Source: Caprella mutica
Lineage: Eukaryota; Arthropoda; Malacostraca; Amphipoda; Caprellidae
DNA: 64,000 bases
Assembly: GCA_947561585.1 (NCBI GenBank)
Contig: CANNZV010001628.1
Coordinates: forward strand, 119,855-183,854
Reading direction: 5' to 3'
In this document: piece after piece, positions 45,474-57,300 of the stretch
Layout of the letters: every line of letters begins with the position of its first letter
How positions within the stretch are numbered: the first letter of the stretch is position 1
The notes under the pieces: model-generated
Databases searched by the model: none
Seen by the model: the letters and a program-made list of their open reading frames with translations, nothing else
What the model was told of the DNA's origin: nothing
Made by a program: the position numbers and the translations under genes

Positions 45474-45666
45474 TAGGGCATAAGTTACGTATTGTTGGTC
45501 GGTTGCGCATCTTCGGTCATATATAAAAAAAGATATAATAATAATTCAATTGGTATCCATGATACCTGCAGGTATCATGGATACCAATTATAATATAACG
45601 ATTATTATAGTTTTTTCTTACATGAACGAAGACGTGAAATCGACCGACAATTCGTAACCTTCCCTA
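45474..45666. mobile_element. Palindromic MITE family, full copy with 42-bp perfect palindrome
   Basis: The outer arms TAGGGCATAAGTTACG and CGTAACCTTCCCTA, inner arms CATCTTCGGTCATAT and ATGAACGAAGACGTG, and a perfect central palindrome at 45548-45589 (its left half ends GGTATCCATGATACCTG) make the whole element fold into one long stem. The TA at both edges may be the target duplication. This is the clearest copy of the family. Confidence 0.85.
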
Positions 45667-45925
45667 CCTTTTAATAGGTTATTTCTCAAAGAAGGTTATT
45701 TGCTTTAAGGCTTGTGGTTATAAAACCTTATTTGTGGTAGCTACCCTCCACGTTTATTTATGATGATTCGGTTACCAAATTAGGTCTTAGCGCTATAGTT
45801 CGTACGTGTATTTCCTTTTGACGTCAGCGATATGGCATTTTATTGCGAAGCAGACGTTTAACTCATAATTATTAAATTTTTTATGCTTCCAGTCGATTTA
45901 ATCGTCAAAATTAATCGTCAATTTT

Positions 45926-46055
45926 GGGTAAGTTTCGAATTATCGGACGGTTCCATGAATCCACAGTACCTATCATAAAAGAAAGAGTATAATAATTTAT
46001 TAAATGTTTCTTAAATTATCGAGAATGTAGAACCGTCCGGTAACTGATGATCCCT
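45926..46055. mobile_element. Palindromic MITE family copy without core
   Basis: GGGTAAGTTTCGAATTATCG and, inverted at the right, AACCGTCCGGTAACTGATGA mark the arms. The centre is an AT-rich TAATTTATTAAATG. Confidence 0.65.
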
Positions 46056-46431
46056 CTACGATAAGTTTCACAGAGCCTTGCATTATGGCTTCATGTAATC
46101 AATTGCAGGGGGTTAGGGGGGGGGGGGGTATTTGCTATCAATCAGCTGACACTCACACCGAAATTGACCTTTCCTTGCCTTGAGTAGGCGTTCTTGGAAC
46201 AGTTATCCCTGTCATTGTTTCGATACGTTGATCTCGATGCTTTTTATTACTTCGTCCTTAATAATTGGGTACGTTTATTTTATGGTTTATATACCTGTGT
46301 GTTGATTTTTTACTTCAACGATTATTGATTAGGTTGCTAGTTCAATGTTGCTTTCTTTGTAGGTACTAGCTGTTTTGTTTTTCTGAAATTTCTATCACTA
46401 ATCTTGTATACTAACCTCAGTCATGAATAGA

Positions 46432-46591
46432 ATTGTGATAATATGCTTTTAAAATCATAGATCTTAATAATATCAAATAAATGAAATGGTATCGAATACT
46501 GTTTACCGCTGGTTTAGAGCTATTCAATACTTTTTAATTCTCTCCGTCTATGATATTTTCTAGATCTATGATTTCAAAAGCATATCACAAC
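46432..46591. mobile_element. Inverted-repeat MITE (GTTGYGATAATATGC ends), copy 2
   Basis: ATTGTGATAATATGCTTTTA and, inverted, AAAAGCATATCACAAC match copy 1 at 34564. Flanking TTTCTATCACTA and TAGTGATAAAATAGAAA are themselves inverted, so the palindrome may extend to 46389-46610. Confidence 0.65.
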
Positions 46592-46625
46592 CCTAGTGAT
46601 AAAATAGAAATGACTGTGGTGGAAG

Positions 46626-46663
46626 GTAGACTGGATACACTCCACTGAGCGTATCCAGTCTAC
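46626..46663. repeat. 13-bp hairpin
   Basis: GTAGACTGGATAC and its exact reverse complement are separated by 12 bases. It lies next to the MITE ending at 46591. Function unknown. Confidence 0.8.
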
Positions 46664-47169
46664 TGTATAGGGGTGTGCACTCTTTAACAGTCTGGGTTGT
46701 GACCTTAAAAGGTGCAATGCTATATCGCCACGCATTCTTACTTCGTAGAAAGCAGACGTTCGATATTATACTCTACGCCCTGCTCTTCAATAAGCCTATA
46801 TTGCACTCCATGCCAGATATTTTTTGGAGTAATTGTTTTTGGTAACTAATTTTGGGAAAATTCATAAATTTTAAGTTATGTTTTCGAATTGATGTCAAAG
46901 AAGCTCAGTTTCCATCAATATGTGGTTAGTCTGATATCTTTCATAGATACTAGTACCCCATATCAAGACCATATTATCAATGAACTAAATGTGAAAACAA
47001 ACAATAAAGGTTATATCTGTTATAGCGATTAACCCCGTTACTACCACCAAACAATGGTGTGATGAATAGGGTAAGTGAGGTATCCATCATTTGGCATCGG
47101 TGATACCAGCTGGTATCATGGATACCAAATAAAAGTTAAATAATTATCGATACAATTTTTCTCCATTAT

Positions 47170-47283
47170 GTGATCGCGAATGTGGATAATGTGGAGAATG
47201 TGATTGCGAATGTGGAGAATGTGATTGCGAATGTGGAGAATGTGATCGCGAATGTGGAGAATGTGATTTCGAATGTGGATAAG
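47170..47283. repeat. 21-bp tandem repeat, five units
   Basis: Units of GTGATTGCGAATGTGGAGAA plus T are repeated. Being 21 bp long they leave the reverse strand open as a His/Ser/Pro repeat (HSPHSQS), which I regard as incidental. The array starts inside sequence like the right arm of the palindromic MITE family (TATGTGATCGCGAATGTGG), so it may be an expanded piece of a MITE end. Confidence 0.85.
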
Positions 47284-47670
47284 CGATTACAAATGCGTTA
47301 ATTCTTAGTTCATCTTGTAGGTACATATAATGCCCCTCACTCTATTTGCTAAATATGCTCTTCAATTTGAAGGTACTCATATATCTTGTGTTGCTACCCT
47401 TGAGTTACATGATGAATAATTGGATCATCTTCCTCATGTTTCCTGTTTGAGGCGACAGAGTAATTCAAGCTGTTTGTCAAACATGGAGGTGTGTGTTTTC
47501 AGTAATACACCACATCTACCTTATTAGTTGTAATAATTTGGGGGTCAGTGGTGCTTCCCGGTGGTGTGTCTTCCTCTTCATTAGTTAGAGAATAGCAAGG
47601 AAGGGAGATGCTTAAATAGTTTAGAACTGTTCGATAACAGTCCTTTTTAAACGTTACTGTGTTTAGTAGG

Positions 47671-47835
47671 TAGGGTGAGTTACGAATTATCGGTCTGTTC
47701 AACATCTTCGGTCATAGAAAAACACTATGTTTATTATTTCGTTTTAATTGGTATCCATGATACCTACAGGTATCATAGATATTAGATACCAATATAAATA
47801 ATAATTATTGGTATCTATGATACTTGTAGGTATCA
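47671..47835. mobile_element. Palindromic MITE family, left arm plus two cores
   Basis: TAGGGTGAGTTACGAATTAT, CATCTTCGGTCATAG and two successive GGTATC(C)ATGATACC-type cores (47750, 47812) are present. The right arm is absent. Confidence 0.7.
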
Positions 47836-48061
47836 GTTCCCCTTGTTCCCTGAGTGTCGTTGCTAACCATAGGTTATTTAGTTCAATTCAAGGTCTCTCT
47901 ATAAGCAGTTCTTTGTGCGCAAACACCGTCATCTTCACGCTATTATCGCCTATGTACGTTAGGGTATGACGTCATTTCGAGGTCTTATCTGTTTGGCTGG
48001 ACTGATGATTAGAATCTAGATTCGAACGGTGAAATTAGTGGTTTTTAAGCAAATAGGGGAA

Positions 48062-48122
48062 TTCGATTTTTTTTCACGCGTTCTGCCAACCTTTTTTTTC
48101 ACGCGTTCTACCAACCTTGGAA
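48062..48122. repeat. Direct repeat, TTTTTTTTCACGCGTTCT
   Basis: Two copies of TTTTTTTTCACGCGTTCTRC followed by CAACC lie 27 bp apart. Confidence 0.85.
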
Positions 48123-48825
48123 ATTGGCTCGTATTTTTTGGATACCATCAAATGTATATATTTGTGAAGGTTAAATCCCTAACTAATCTAGTGCGCAATA
48201 TATTACATGTCCACCGTGCCGGTTAGATATTTTAGCCAATGTCAAGTTCAGATGTTTGCTCTACAGTCGGTAACAGCGACAACCAATTTTCTACTGAGAG
48301 TCACTGTACAAACCATGTGGTGAATGAGGTAGAGTTAATTTGGTGAAGATATTTGGTGATTGGTGAATGTGGATATTGACGTTATTTATCTCTCATTGCC
48401 ATAATATTTTTCTAAAAAGTGTTTGGTATTAACAATAATTTGAATAATAGTTACGCTTGGCAAGCAGCTGATAGCATGGACAGGAAATTATTCTGATATC
48501 AGTTCAATAAATCGTTTCAATAACTAAATTCTATTTCATTCAGTTTAAAATATTGGAGTAAAAGCGGAGTCAGGGATAATAATTATTACGTAAATTGAAC
48601 TGCCATCAGTGAACATAAAATTGATACAGTGAAATTGCTGTCATTTTTGTTGGCTTGCTTACACTAGTGTATTATTTAAAAAAAACATATTTAATGATTT
48701 AGTGAAGGAAACTAGTGCACACGTCTTAGTCAATCTGTGATGGTGGCGTACCAGTTTAACGCGTCACCACAAATGAGGTTAAAATACCAATGTGGTTATT
48801 TTTTTAAATCTTAACTGGTATCTGA

Positions 48826-48959
48826 TACTATCCATGATACCTGCAGGTATCATGGATACCAATTAAAGTAAAGCCAAAAGGTTAAATAATAATTATTATA
48901 GATTTTTTCTTATACTATCGAAGATGTTCAACCGACCGATAATTCGTACTTTACCCTGG
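48826..48959. mobile_element. Palindromic MITE family, core plus right arm
   Basis: The core CCATGATACCTGCAGGTATC with mirror, and the right arm TATCGAAGATGTTCAACCGA followed by CCGATAATTCGTACTTTACC, are present. The left arm is missing. Confidence 0.7.
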
Positions 48960-49197
48960 TACCTAATTCTAAGTACGCATTTGAATTCTTTTATTTTGTG
49001 GCTAATGTGCATCGCTCCAATTGTCAGACTGGTGTGTAGTTTCCACGTCTGCTTTTCAAACAGGTTCTGTTTTTTTCTCTCCATTTCCGTTCACCCCGCA
49101 CATGGTGAGGTGGGATGGAACGTCCCGTGGAGGTGTGCTAGAACGTAGTGGGAAACTCCAAACATCTTCAGGTGTCTATATGTGAAATAGGTAGAAA

Positions 49198-49328
49198 CAG
49201 TAATGTCGAATGATTCTATCTTACAAGAAAAAGTATACTATGATAATTATTATTTAACTTATTTATTTTAATTATTATTCTTTTTCTTGTATAATCGTAA
49301 ATGTGGAACCGTTCAATAACTCAGAACT
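49198..49328. mobile_element. Palindromic MITE family, diverged copy without core
   Basis: Inverted segments CTTACAAGAAAAAGTATA and CTTTTTCTTGTATAATCG lead to AATGTGGAACCGTTCAATAA, the family's right arm. Confidence 0.5.
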
Positions 49329-49689
49329 AACGCTATATGAATCTCTTACCTATATATTGTTATTTCTAATGAAATAACTGCATTTAGTTATTTTTATTTG
49401 TGAATAGGAAGATACTTAATTCCTAGTGGATATTCAATTTAAAAGTATGTATTATGTATGTTTTTAAATAAGTAAAAAAAAAGCGTCTGTTAGCGATTAA
49501 AATCAATTGATATAATAAGAATTTCCTCATTTTAAAATTCACCCATGTGTATTTAAAAGAAAAGAATTGAGTGGTAAGTTCACCATACGCACACATGTGT
49601 GATTGTGTAGAAGTACACATTCAATGTACACAGACTGCCATGTGTACACTGAAGTACTGTCAAGTACACAGACTGCCTTGTATAGCACA

Positions 49690-49814
49690 GGTTCTAATTA
49701 CGGGACGAATTCTCATTTTCGATTATATAAGAAAAAGAAAAACTGATAATCATAATCTAATTTAGTTTTTTATTGTATGATCGAGAATGTGGAACCGTCC
49801 GATAACTCAGAACT
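49690..49814. mobile_element. Palindromic MITE family, short copy without core
   Basis: ATTTTCGATTATATAAGAAA and its inverse, then GAATGTGGAACCGTCCGATA, match the family arms around a short AT-rich centre. Confidence 0.6.
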
Positions 49815-49869
49815 GAACATACACCATTATTCTCACTCTGTCATGTGCTGTCTTTCATATCCCTGTAGT

Positions 49870-49996
49870 TTATTAGGCCTACCTATTGCCAGTGTAGGTA
49901 GGTGAGCCTACCTTTGCCTGTGTAGTTGAGCCTACTTTTACCTGTGTAGGTAGGTGGATAAGCCTACCCTTACCATTGTAGGTAGGCGGTAGGTAG
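49870..49996. repeat. TAGGTAGG/CCTACCT-rich degenerate tandem repeat
   Basis: About four units carry GCCTACC, TGTGTAGGTAGGTG or close variants, partly in inverted order, at roughly 35-bp spacing. Confidence 0.65.
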
Positions 49997-50288
49997 GTAT
50001 AATTTCTTTGTACTAACCACTCTCTCTAGTTCAGACAATACAAATAAGTTCTTGATTACAGTTTGCTGTGTTTGGCAATAGGCTTCAATAGGCCTGTGCT
50101 ACGTTTGGTATTTAATTGAAATGGAAAGTTCGTTATTTTTCAAACTGTAGTTTGAAGTTGTATATTTCTCGTGTAAAATACCGCCTGAAATAATTATCCA
50201 TCATTAGAAGAAGATGGTCTTTTAATTTACATGTTAATTTGGTGGAGAATTAAAAATAACATTGTATGTTGTATTTATAAATTGCTTA

Positions 50289-50485
50289 TAATGCTATTCC
50301 TACCTACTGAACACTTACATGCTGTTTCTAATGCTATTCCTACCTACTGAACACTTACATGCTGTTTCTAATGCTATTCCTACCTACTGAACACTTACAT
50401 GCTGTTTCTAATGTTATTCCTACCTACTGAACACTTACATACTGTTTCTAATGTTATTCCTACCTACTGAACACTCACACTGTTC
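50289..50485. repeat. 40-bp tandem repeat, five copies
   Basis: Units TAATGCTATTCCTACCTACT plus GAACACTTACATGCTGTTTC start at 50289, 50329, 50369, 50409 and 50449. The first three are almost identical and the last is incomplete. The array ends about 75 bp before the candidate exon at 50561. Confidence 0.95.
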
Positions 50486-50560
50486 TGTAGCGTATTTGGC
50501 GTACACAGCACAGTGTGTCTGTCTGTCTGTGTGTGTGTTTGTTCATTCGTTCGTCACGAG

Positions 50561-50620
50561 ACCAATGAACGAGTGTCCGCTCGACCTTGAATCTCTCAGC
50601 GATTTTAAAAGCAAACCAAG
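50561..50620 (+). CDS. Possible short exon with ATG start
   Basis: After a T-rich tract (TGTTTGTTCATTCGTTCGTC) and ACGAG, the sequence encodes MNECPLDLESLSDFKSKP from the ATG at 50565 and stops at a consensus GTAAGT donor. The segment is GC-richer than its surroundings. Its frame (two bases before the ATG codon series, ending in phase 1) does not fit directly after the exon at 40681, so it would be an alternative first exon or belong to another transcript. No homologue is recognised. Confidence 0.35.
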
Positions 50621-50698
50621 TAAGTTTCCTCTGTTCAAGGGTACCACTGAGGTTATACCGGCCTTACTTGCATTAAATACTTGTTAGAAATGCTATAG

Positions 50699-50890
50699 GC
50701 TGAGTTGCGAGTTATCGAATGGTTACACATCTTCGAGCATACTAGAAAAATTGTAATTATTGTCGTTTAACTTCTGTTTTATTTCGTATCCATGGTTACA
50801 CCTTTTCAATCGAAAAAGTAAAATATTTTCTATTTCTTTTTAGTTGTTATCCATGATACCTGCAGGTATCATGGATACCAACAACGTACC
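50699..50890. mobile_element. Palindromic MITE family copy, left arm and core
   Basis: AGGCTGAGTTGCGAGTTATC, CACATCTTCGAGCATACTAG and the core TATCCATGATACCTGCAGGT with its mirror are present. The right arm is lost. Confidence 0.7.
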
Positions 50891-51415
50891 CCATTATTAA
50901 TTATAACTATTACTGTTCAATAAGAATGTGCGGCAATTTAAACCAATAAATGTGCAACTGACTTTAAATTTTTCACATCAATTTCTGTTTAGTATAACTT
51001 GAAATCGTTCTGGAATGATCAAAATTGGCTGGAAGATATTTGTTTTTGTTGGTGATAAATATGTAATAGTCAACTTCCTTTTTAACATTAAATAATTCCT
51101 TCCAACTATTCGATATGTGCTCACTATTTTTGTTTCCAACTCTGTAACTATATCAGGCAGATCTATCTTTAGTGACGATTGTTTTTTCTGATAATAGACC
51201 GGTGTAGAGAGAAAAAAAAAGAGATATATATTTTTCTCAAGGGCATTTTCCTATCTATTTCTTCCAGATAAGCCTTTTCTATTATTTCTGTACAAATGAT
51301 CAATGTAATGCTAAGGTTTAGCTGTAATTAGTTCAACTATTATTGCCTTTATCAGAGTGTGACTTGGGGAATTAACTTAGACAGTTTGCCGTCAATTTGC
51401 TATTTAGTTATGGTT
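50891..51415. other. AT-rich, no gene recognised
   Basis: I see nothing beyond AT-rich sequence and an A-rich run near 51215. Confidence 0.4.
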
Positions 51416-51419
51416 TAGC

Positions 51420-51835
51420 AAATAAAAGGATTATCTTACGTTATTAAGTAAAATGATAATAAAAAAATAAATGAAAATAATTCAACTGTACCTTATTAAG
51501 TAATCAAAACATACTTTATTGAATATAATTATTAAACTATTCGTTGGTAAATATATCTAAATATACGTTATTCAATAAAATAATCACTTTGCACGTTATT
51601 GACTAAATTAATCTAACAATACGTTATTGAATATAATAATCTAATTATACGTTATCAAATTAGATAATCTATGTTTCGTTATTGATTAAATTAATCAAGC
51701 TCAACTTTATCAAATTAGATAATCTAACTATACATTATCGTATATTATAATCTAACTATACGTTATTAAATTAGATAATCTAACTCTACATTATCGTATA
51801 TAATGATCTAACTGTACGTCATTAAATGATACCAA
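51420..51835. repeat. Degenerate AT-rich tandem repeat, TAATCTAACTATACGTTATT
   Basis: About ten units of 30-36 bp carry the words ATACGTTAT, AAATTAGATAATC and CATTATCGTATAT. Similarity rises toward the right end, where two-unit blocks alternate. Confidence 0.8.
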
Positions 51836-52315
51836 TAAACAGTGCATAACTAATGACAGTGCATTATGACGCAATGATAAACAACATGAAAAACTAGACC
51901 TGAAATGGTCTGCCTTGAAATGTTTGCTGCCTTTTAAGGCCCAAGTTAGGCCTAGATAAGCACAGCCTATTTCACAAAAAAGATGTTATCTAGGCTACAT
52001 GGGTGTGTAACTAGAGCACCCATAGATATATCTCCCGCCTTCGGTATTCCTCTGCTAGATAAGCAAAGTGACTATTTAGTCATTAGCTAGAGCAAGATAA
52101 TTTGTATGATTTATCATTTAAACAACTTTCTAAAAAATAATAATTATATTTAAAAAGAACGTATAAAAATCATTGATATATAACGTTTAATTTGTTTTTA
52201 TCAATTATACAGCGTTCAAAGTCGAAAACACTTCTAAAATTCAATATTTTAATTATGCGTTTAGTGCATTATGTATGCATTTTGCAAATTGGTATGCACT
52301 TTACATTTTATGTTA

Positions 52316-52328
52316 CTTGGATAATGAC
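52316..52328. repeat. Target-site duplication, left copy
   Basis: ACTTGGATAATGA is directly repeated at 58217-58229, flanking the non-LTR retrotransposon. All 13 bases are identical. Confidence 0.95.
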
Positions 52329-52566
52329 CCCCCCGAGTGGGCAACATTGACGTTGTGGGGGGGCTTGAGTGCACCAAGGAAGTGAGGAGCTGTGCCAGTG
52401 GGGTGACCTGGTCACCCCGGAAGATCCAATCATGCTGGAGAGGTCCTCACGGAGGAGCCAGACTAATAGCCTACGCAGACTGACAATAAGATCACCGACC
52501 CAGGAAAACCCACCGAGGAAGGCAACCTCACCAAAAATCCCCTCTGATACAGGCTAAGATCAAACC
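52329..52566 (+). promoter_or_regulatory. 5' UTR / probable internal promoter of the retrotransposon
   Basis: This GC-rich leader precedes ORF1. Elements of this group carry an internal RNA polymerase II promoter at their first bases, and the C-rich start CCCCCCCGAGTGGG is where it would be expected. A small frame (52369-52557) lies in the leader and may be incidental. Confidence 0.5.
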
Positions 52567-54369
52567 ATGACAAGTACAACCAAGGCCATGGCCCCCAGTC
52601 CCGGGCAGCCCCTCCAGTCGTCGCTGAGTGGGGGGCAAGGGGGTGCTAAGAATCTCCCGGTCCAACCAAGCGACACCCTGACAACAAACGACACTGCACC
52701 TGGATACGAATATGGAACTACTCTACAACACAATCACCTTGATAACTCTGAAAATCTGGACGAACCTATTGATCACGATTTGGGCTTGAACATGAACATC
52801 ACTAAAAGTGACTCTCCTGAAAATAGAAACTCAACAGAAACCACTTCTACAACAAAACGACCAAAACCCTCGTCAAATAATAGAGCAATATCCTACTCAA
52901 ATGCAGTTAACTCATCAGAAACTAATAAAACTCAATTAAATAATAACAACAAACACGTCACGTTAACTTCAGGTTCCAGAGAAGACAGAAAAGCAGATCT
53001 AGAAGTGCAACCTGCCTCATTCTACAGCACCGATAATCACCCAAAATTTTACACAATTACCTTCCCAGGGCTAGACATTAGCCGAGACCTAAACATTTTT
53101 GAAATAGAACAAGACATCACAAAGAAAATTGGAAACCTCATACGCATAGAAAAGCAATCAAGAACATCTCTTCTGGTTGAAACCTCTTCCAAATCTCAGT
53201 CTACAAATATTGAAAAACTAAAAACCCTTGCTGAACATCATGTAACAACTGCATTAGATCCTATCCTAAGCTTCACAAAAGGCATAGTAAAAAGTAAAAC
53301 CATGACCTATCTATCTGAAGAAGATTTAAAACGCAGACTCTCCAACCAAGGAGTAACTGAAATAACTCATCTCAAATCAACAAATGATAACAGGGCAGAA
53401 TCATATACATTTTTACTCACTTTCAAAAGTTCATCACTACCAGCTCTCATCAGACTAAACCAGTGGCACTGTGAATTGGTAGAAGAGTACTATCCTTCTC
53501 CTATGAGGTGCAAAAGATGTCAAAAACTTGGCCATACCAGGAACCAATGCAGAAGTACAGAGTTGACATGTGAAACATGCTCAAAAATCCACAAAGATGA
53601 AGAAACCTGCACAAATGAAAAGATATGTGTCAACTGTGGAGGTGGACATAAAGCTTCCTCAAATAGTTGCCCACACTACCTACTCAGAAAAGAAATCCTC
53701 AAAGTACAATCTACAGAAAAAATATCTTTCAGACATGCTAAAGCAAAAGTCAGGATATCTTATGCAAAACAAAATAAAAAATACAATTTTGACAACTTCT
53801 CTAAGCAAAACGAGAAACCTCCACCAACCACAAGAGAAAATGAATCCATCAACAATTTCGAGCCAGAACAAATACCACAGACTGAAAATCATACACCCAG
53901 TTCACCTCAAAAAGATGAAAACAACAATATAGAAAACAACCCTGGACCTCAAAAGAATCAAACTAAACCTACAACCAAAATTACAGAACTTACAAGATCT
54001 CAAGATAAAACTGCCCAACCCTCAACTTCAAGTCTGAGGGCAAGTCAAGGAGAAGAAGGTGAAACAGGGTGGAGAAAGTGTGGGAAAGGGAGAGGAATGG
54101 GAGAGAGTGCGGAGAGCAGGAGTGGGACTGTTAGACGGATAAGATCCTTGTCTGTCTCAAAGATGACGGGAGCGTTCGCAGCAATTGCTGGTTATGACGA
54201 CATGGATCAGGAGTCTGGCAACGCAAAGAGGCTAAGAAACCCATCCGATGACCAAACTCCAAACAATAGAGCACGCCCGAAATTATCTAAAATAGACGAC
54301 AAATCTAGCCCAATAACTCACAACCAGAAACTCCCACCAGACCCATTTGGCAACTTAATAACCTTATAA
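52567..54369 (+). CDS. Retrotransposon ORF1 protein (gag-like, three CCHC zinc knuckles)
   Basis: This 600-residue nucleic-acid-binding protein would package the element's RNA. Residues 1-150 are a disordered, Ser/Thr/Asn-rich region. Residues 155-310 form a folded region typical of these ORF1 proteins just before the knuckles. Then come CKRCQKLGHTRNQC (from about residue 315), CETCSKIHKDEETC (about 335) and CVNCGGGHKASSNSC (about 354), each a C-x2-C-x4-H-x4/5-C zinc knuckle or near variant. The C-terminal third is low-complexity and charged, and includes a basic GKGRG stretch. The start ATG at 52567 follows an in-frame stop closely. ORF2 starts five bases after the ORF1 stop, so translation by termination and restart is plausible. 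Confidence 0.9.
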   Translation: MTSTTKAMAPSPGQPLQSSLSGGQGGAKNLPVQPSDTLTTNDTAPGYEYGTTLQHNHLDNSENLDEPIDHDLGLNMNITKSDSPENRNSTETTSTTKRPKPSSNNRAISYSNAVNSSETNKTQLNNNNKHVTLTSGSREDRKADLEVQPASFYSTDNHPKFYTITFPGLDISRDLNIFEIEQDITKKIGNLIRIEKQSRTSLLVETSSKSQSTNIEKLKTLAEHHVTTALDPILSFTKGIVKSKTMTYLSEEDLKRRLSNQGVTEITHLKSTNDNRAESYTFLLTFKSSSLPALIRLNQWHCELVEEYYPSPMRCKRCQKLGHTRNQCRSTELTCETCSKIHKDEETCTNEKICVNCGGGHKASSNSCPHYLLRKEILKVQSTEKISFRHAKAKVRISYAKQNKKYNFDNFSKQNEKPPPTTRENESINNFEPEQIPQTENHTPSSPQKDENNNIENNPGPQKNQTKPTTKITELTRSQDKTAQPSTSSLRASQGEEGETGWRKCGKGRGMGESAESRSGTVRRIRSLSVSKMTGAFAAIAGYDDMDQESGNAKRLRNPSDDQTPNNRARPKLSKIDDKSSPITHNQKLPPDPFGNLITL

Positions 54370-54374
54370 TAACC

Positions 54375-57300
54375 ATGCACTCTGATACAATAATGCAATG
54401 GAATATGAGATCTTACAGAACATCGTTCACTGATCTCAAAATACTACTTCACAAATACACTCCTCTCTGTATCTGTCTCCAAGAAACCATGATGTCCAAT
54501 AGTGTTCCAAATCCCCCATCCCATTATTCTATAGTACACAGTGCCCCTGTCCGTCAGGATGGTCACGAGAGAGGAGCTGCTATCCTCATCCATAAGAGGA
54601 TACAATACGAAAATATCCCACTCCAGACAACTCTACAAGCAGTTGCCATCAAACTTTACCTGAATAGATCATATACCATTTGCAGTGTCTACCTCCCACA
54701 TCACCAAATAGAGCAACAAGAAATAGAAAACCTCATCAACCAACTACCACAACCACTAATTCTGATGGGAGATATAAATGCAAAAAGCCCCATCTGGGGT
54801 GGCAACGATACGGACCCAAGGGGACGAATGTTTGAAAACATTCTGCTCAATTATCCAATTTCCACTTTAAACGATGGATCTCCTACTCATCATCATATTC
54901 AAACCAATTCTTTAACAGCAATAGATATAGCCATCTGTTCATCCCAATGCTACGATCTTCTGAATTTCAAAGTTTTAGAAAGTACTCTCTCTAGCGACCA
55001 TTACCCTATACAATTGACATTCATTAATGCCCCTATCATCCTGAATAGTAACCCAAGATATAAAACTCAAAATGCAGATTGGCTACTTTTCAATAACCTC
55101 ACCAATACAAATTTCAATATAAACGAAGACTCAATAGATGAAGCACTTAACAGGATAACAAATTGTATAATTGATGCAGCAGACCACAGCATCCCCAAAA
55201 CAACAGGCAATCTAACCAAACCACCAGTACCTTGGTGGAATGAAGAATGCAGACTGGCGAAGCGGGAGAGGGTCAGAGCTGAGAAGGCTTTCCGAAACAA
55301 TCCTACATTACACAATAAAATCAGATACAATAGAGCAAAAGCTAATTCAAGATCTACCATGAAGAAAAATCAAAAGCAATCATTTCAAAACTACATCCAA
55401 TCAATAAACCAAAATTGCTCTCTCCACAAAATCTGGAAAAAAGTTAGAAAAATAGAAGGAAAATTTTCCCCATCTCCACATCCAGTTTTACAAGATAGGC
55501 AAGGCAATCTTCAAAGCTCCCCAGAAGCTACCACCGAAATACTGGCAAATCATTTTGCTGATGTATCAAACCCTGACAACTTCGAACCTCAATTTAAAAA
55601 CTACAAACGTCAACAAGAGCTCCGTCAAATCAACTTTAATACGTCCACAAACCATCCTTACAACAATCCAATATCTGAAACTGAACTGATACATGCATTA
55701 GCTGATACACATGAATCAAGCCCAGGAGAAGACGGCATCACTTTCAACATGATAAAGCACGTTCATCCTACACTAAAATCAATAATCCTCCAATTCTTCA
55801 ACATGGTATTCCTAAGAAGTCTTTTTCCTTTAATATGGCGCACAGCAATTATCATTCCAATAGCTAAACCCAATAAAGACCATAAAAAACCAGAAAATTA
55901 TAGACCCATCTCTCTCACATCAACTCTTTGCAAACTCCTGGAAAAAATTATCAACCACAGGCTGATGTGGTTGCTAGAATCCGGTGGCCACATCGCAAAA
56001 TGCCAATCTGGTTTTCGAAAAAATAGAAGCACAACAGACCATCTAATCCAACTGGAAACCCACCTAAGACGAGCACTTGATAATAAAACTCACACAATAG
56101 CAGTTTTCTTCGACATTCAAAAAGCTTACGATACGGCATGGAGACGCGGAGTGTTGAAGAGTCTACATGACACAGGATTACGAGGCCCACTACCCAAATT
56201 CATCAAAAATTTCCTAACTAACAGATCAATAAAAGTAAGGATCGGCACAACTCTATCTAACTCAATTCCGGTTCAAGAAGGCATCCCCCAAGGCAGTGTA
56301 CTAAGCTGCACACTCTTTCTAATAGCCATCAACTCCATAGCTTCTGCAGTACCAAACACAGTTGAATCTCTTCTATATGTCGATGATTTCACAATATACA
56401 CATCAGGATACAATACGCAAAGCATTGAACGCAGACTCCAAATTGCAATAAATTCCCTCACCAAATGGAGCGCAAAATCAGGATTCCAATTTTCTCCAGC
56501 AAAAACAACATCCTTACATGTTTGCAGAAAACATCACTGCCCCAAACTAGCCCCAAACCTCACCATTAAAGGAAATCCAATCGAATGTGCCAGCTCCGTT
56601 CGATTTCTTGGATTAACCATAGACAATAGCCTCACCTGGAAACAGCATATTAAAAACACCAAACTCAAATGCCAGAAAACTCTCAATCTATTCAAGAAAC
56701 TCTCCCACACCAAATATGGATCTGACAGCACAACCCTAATAAGATTATATACCATGCTCCTCAAACCCATTGTTGAATATGGTATTGAAGCATTCTCATC
56801 AGCAGCAGACTCCTACATCAAATCTCTAACTCCAATTCAAAACTGTGCTCTCCGAATAGCAACTGGTGCTTTCAGAACTTCTCCTATTGACAGTCTTCAT
56901 GCAATCACTTCAGTACCTCCTCAGCAATATGCATCGCATCTAAAACACCTCAACTACTACCTCAGACTCATTGTCAACCCTAGCCATCCTCTTCATACCG
57001 CCGTCATTGACCAAGATAATCTCAACCCCGATACAATAATTGAAAACTTCCCTAACAGAAGCTTCATGAAAAGAGCACACAATTTGCACCTCACCTACAA
57101 TCTCAACAGCTCACGCATTCTCTCCGAGGCTATACCGAACCTCCCATTATGGCAAGCCAAATTCTCAATATGTCCCGACCTATTAGAAACACCGAAACAA
57201 GACCTAACTGACTCTCAACTAAAAAATGTGTTTAATCGTCATTCCAGATATCATATAAACACTCTGAGAATCTTCACAGATGGATCCAAAACTGCTGACG

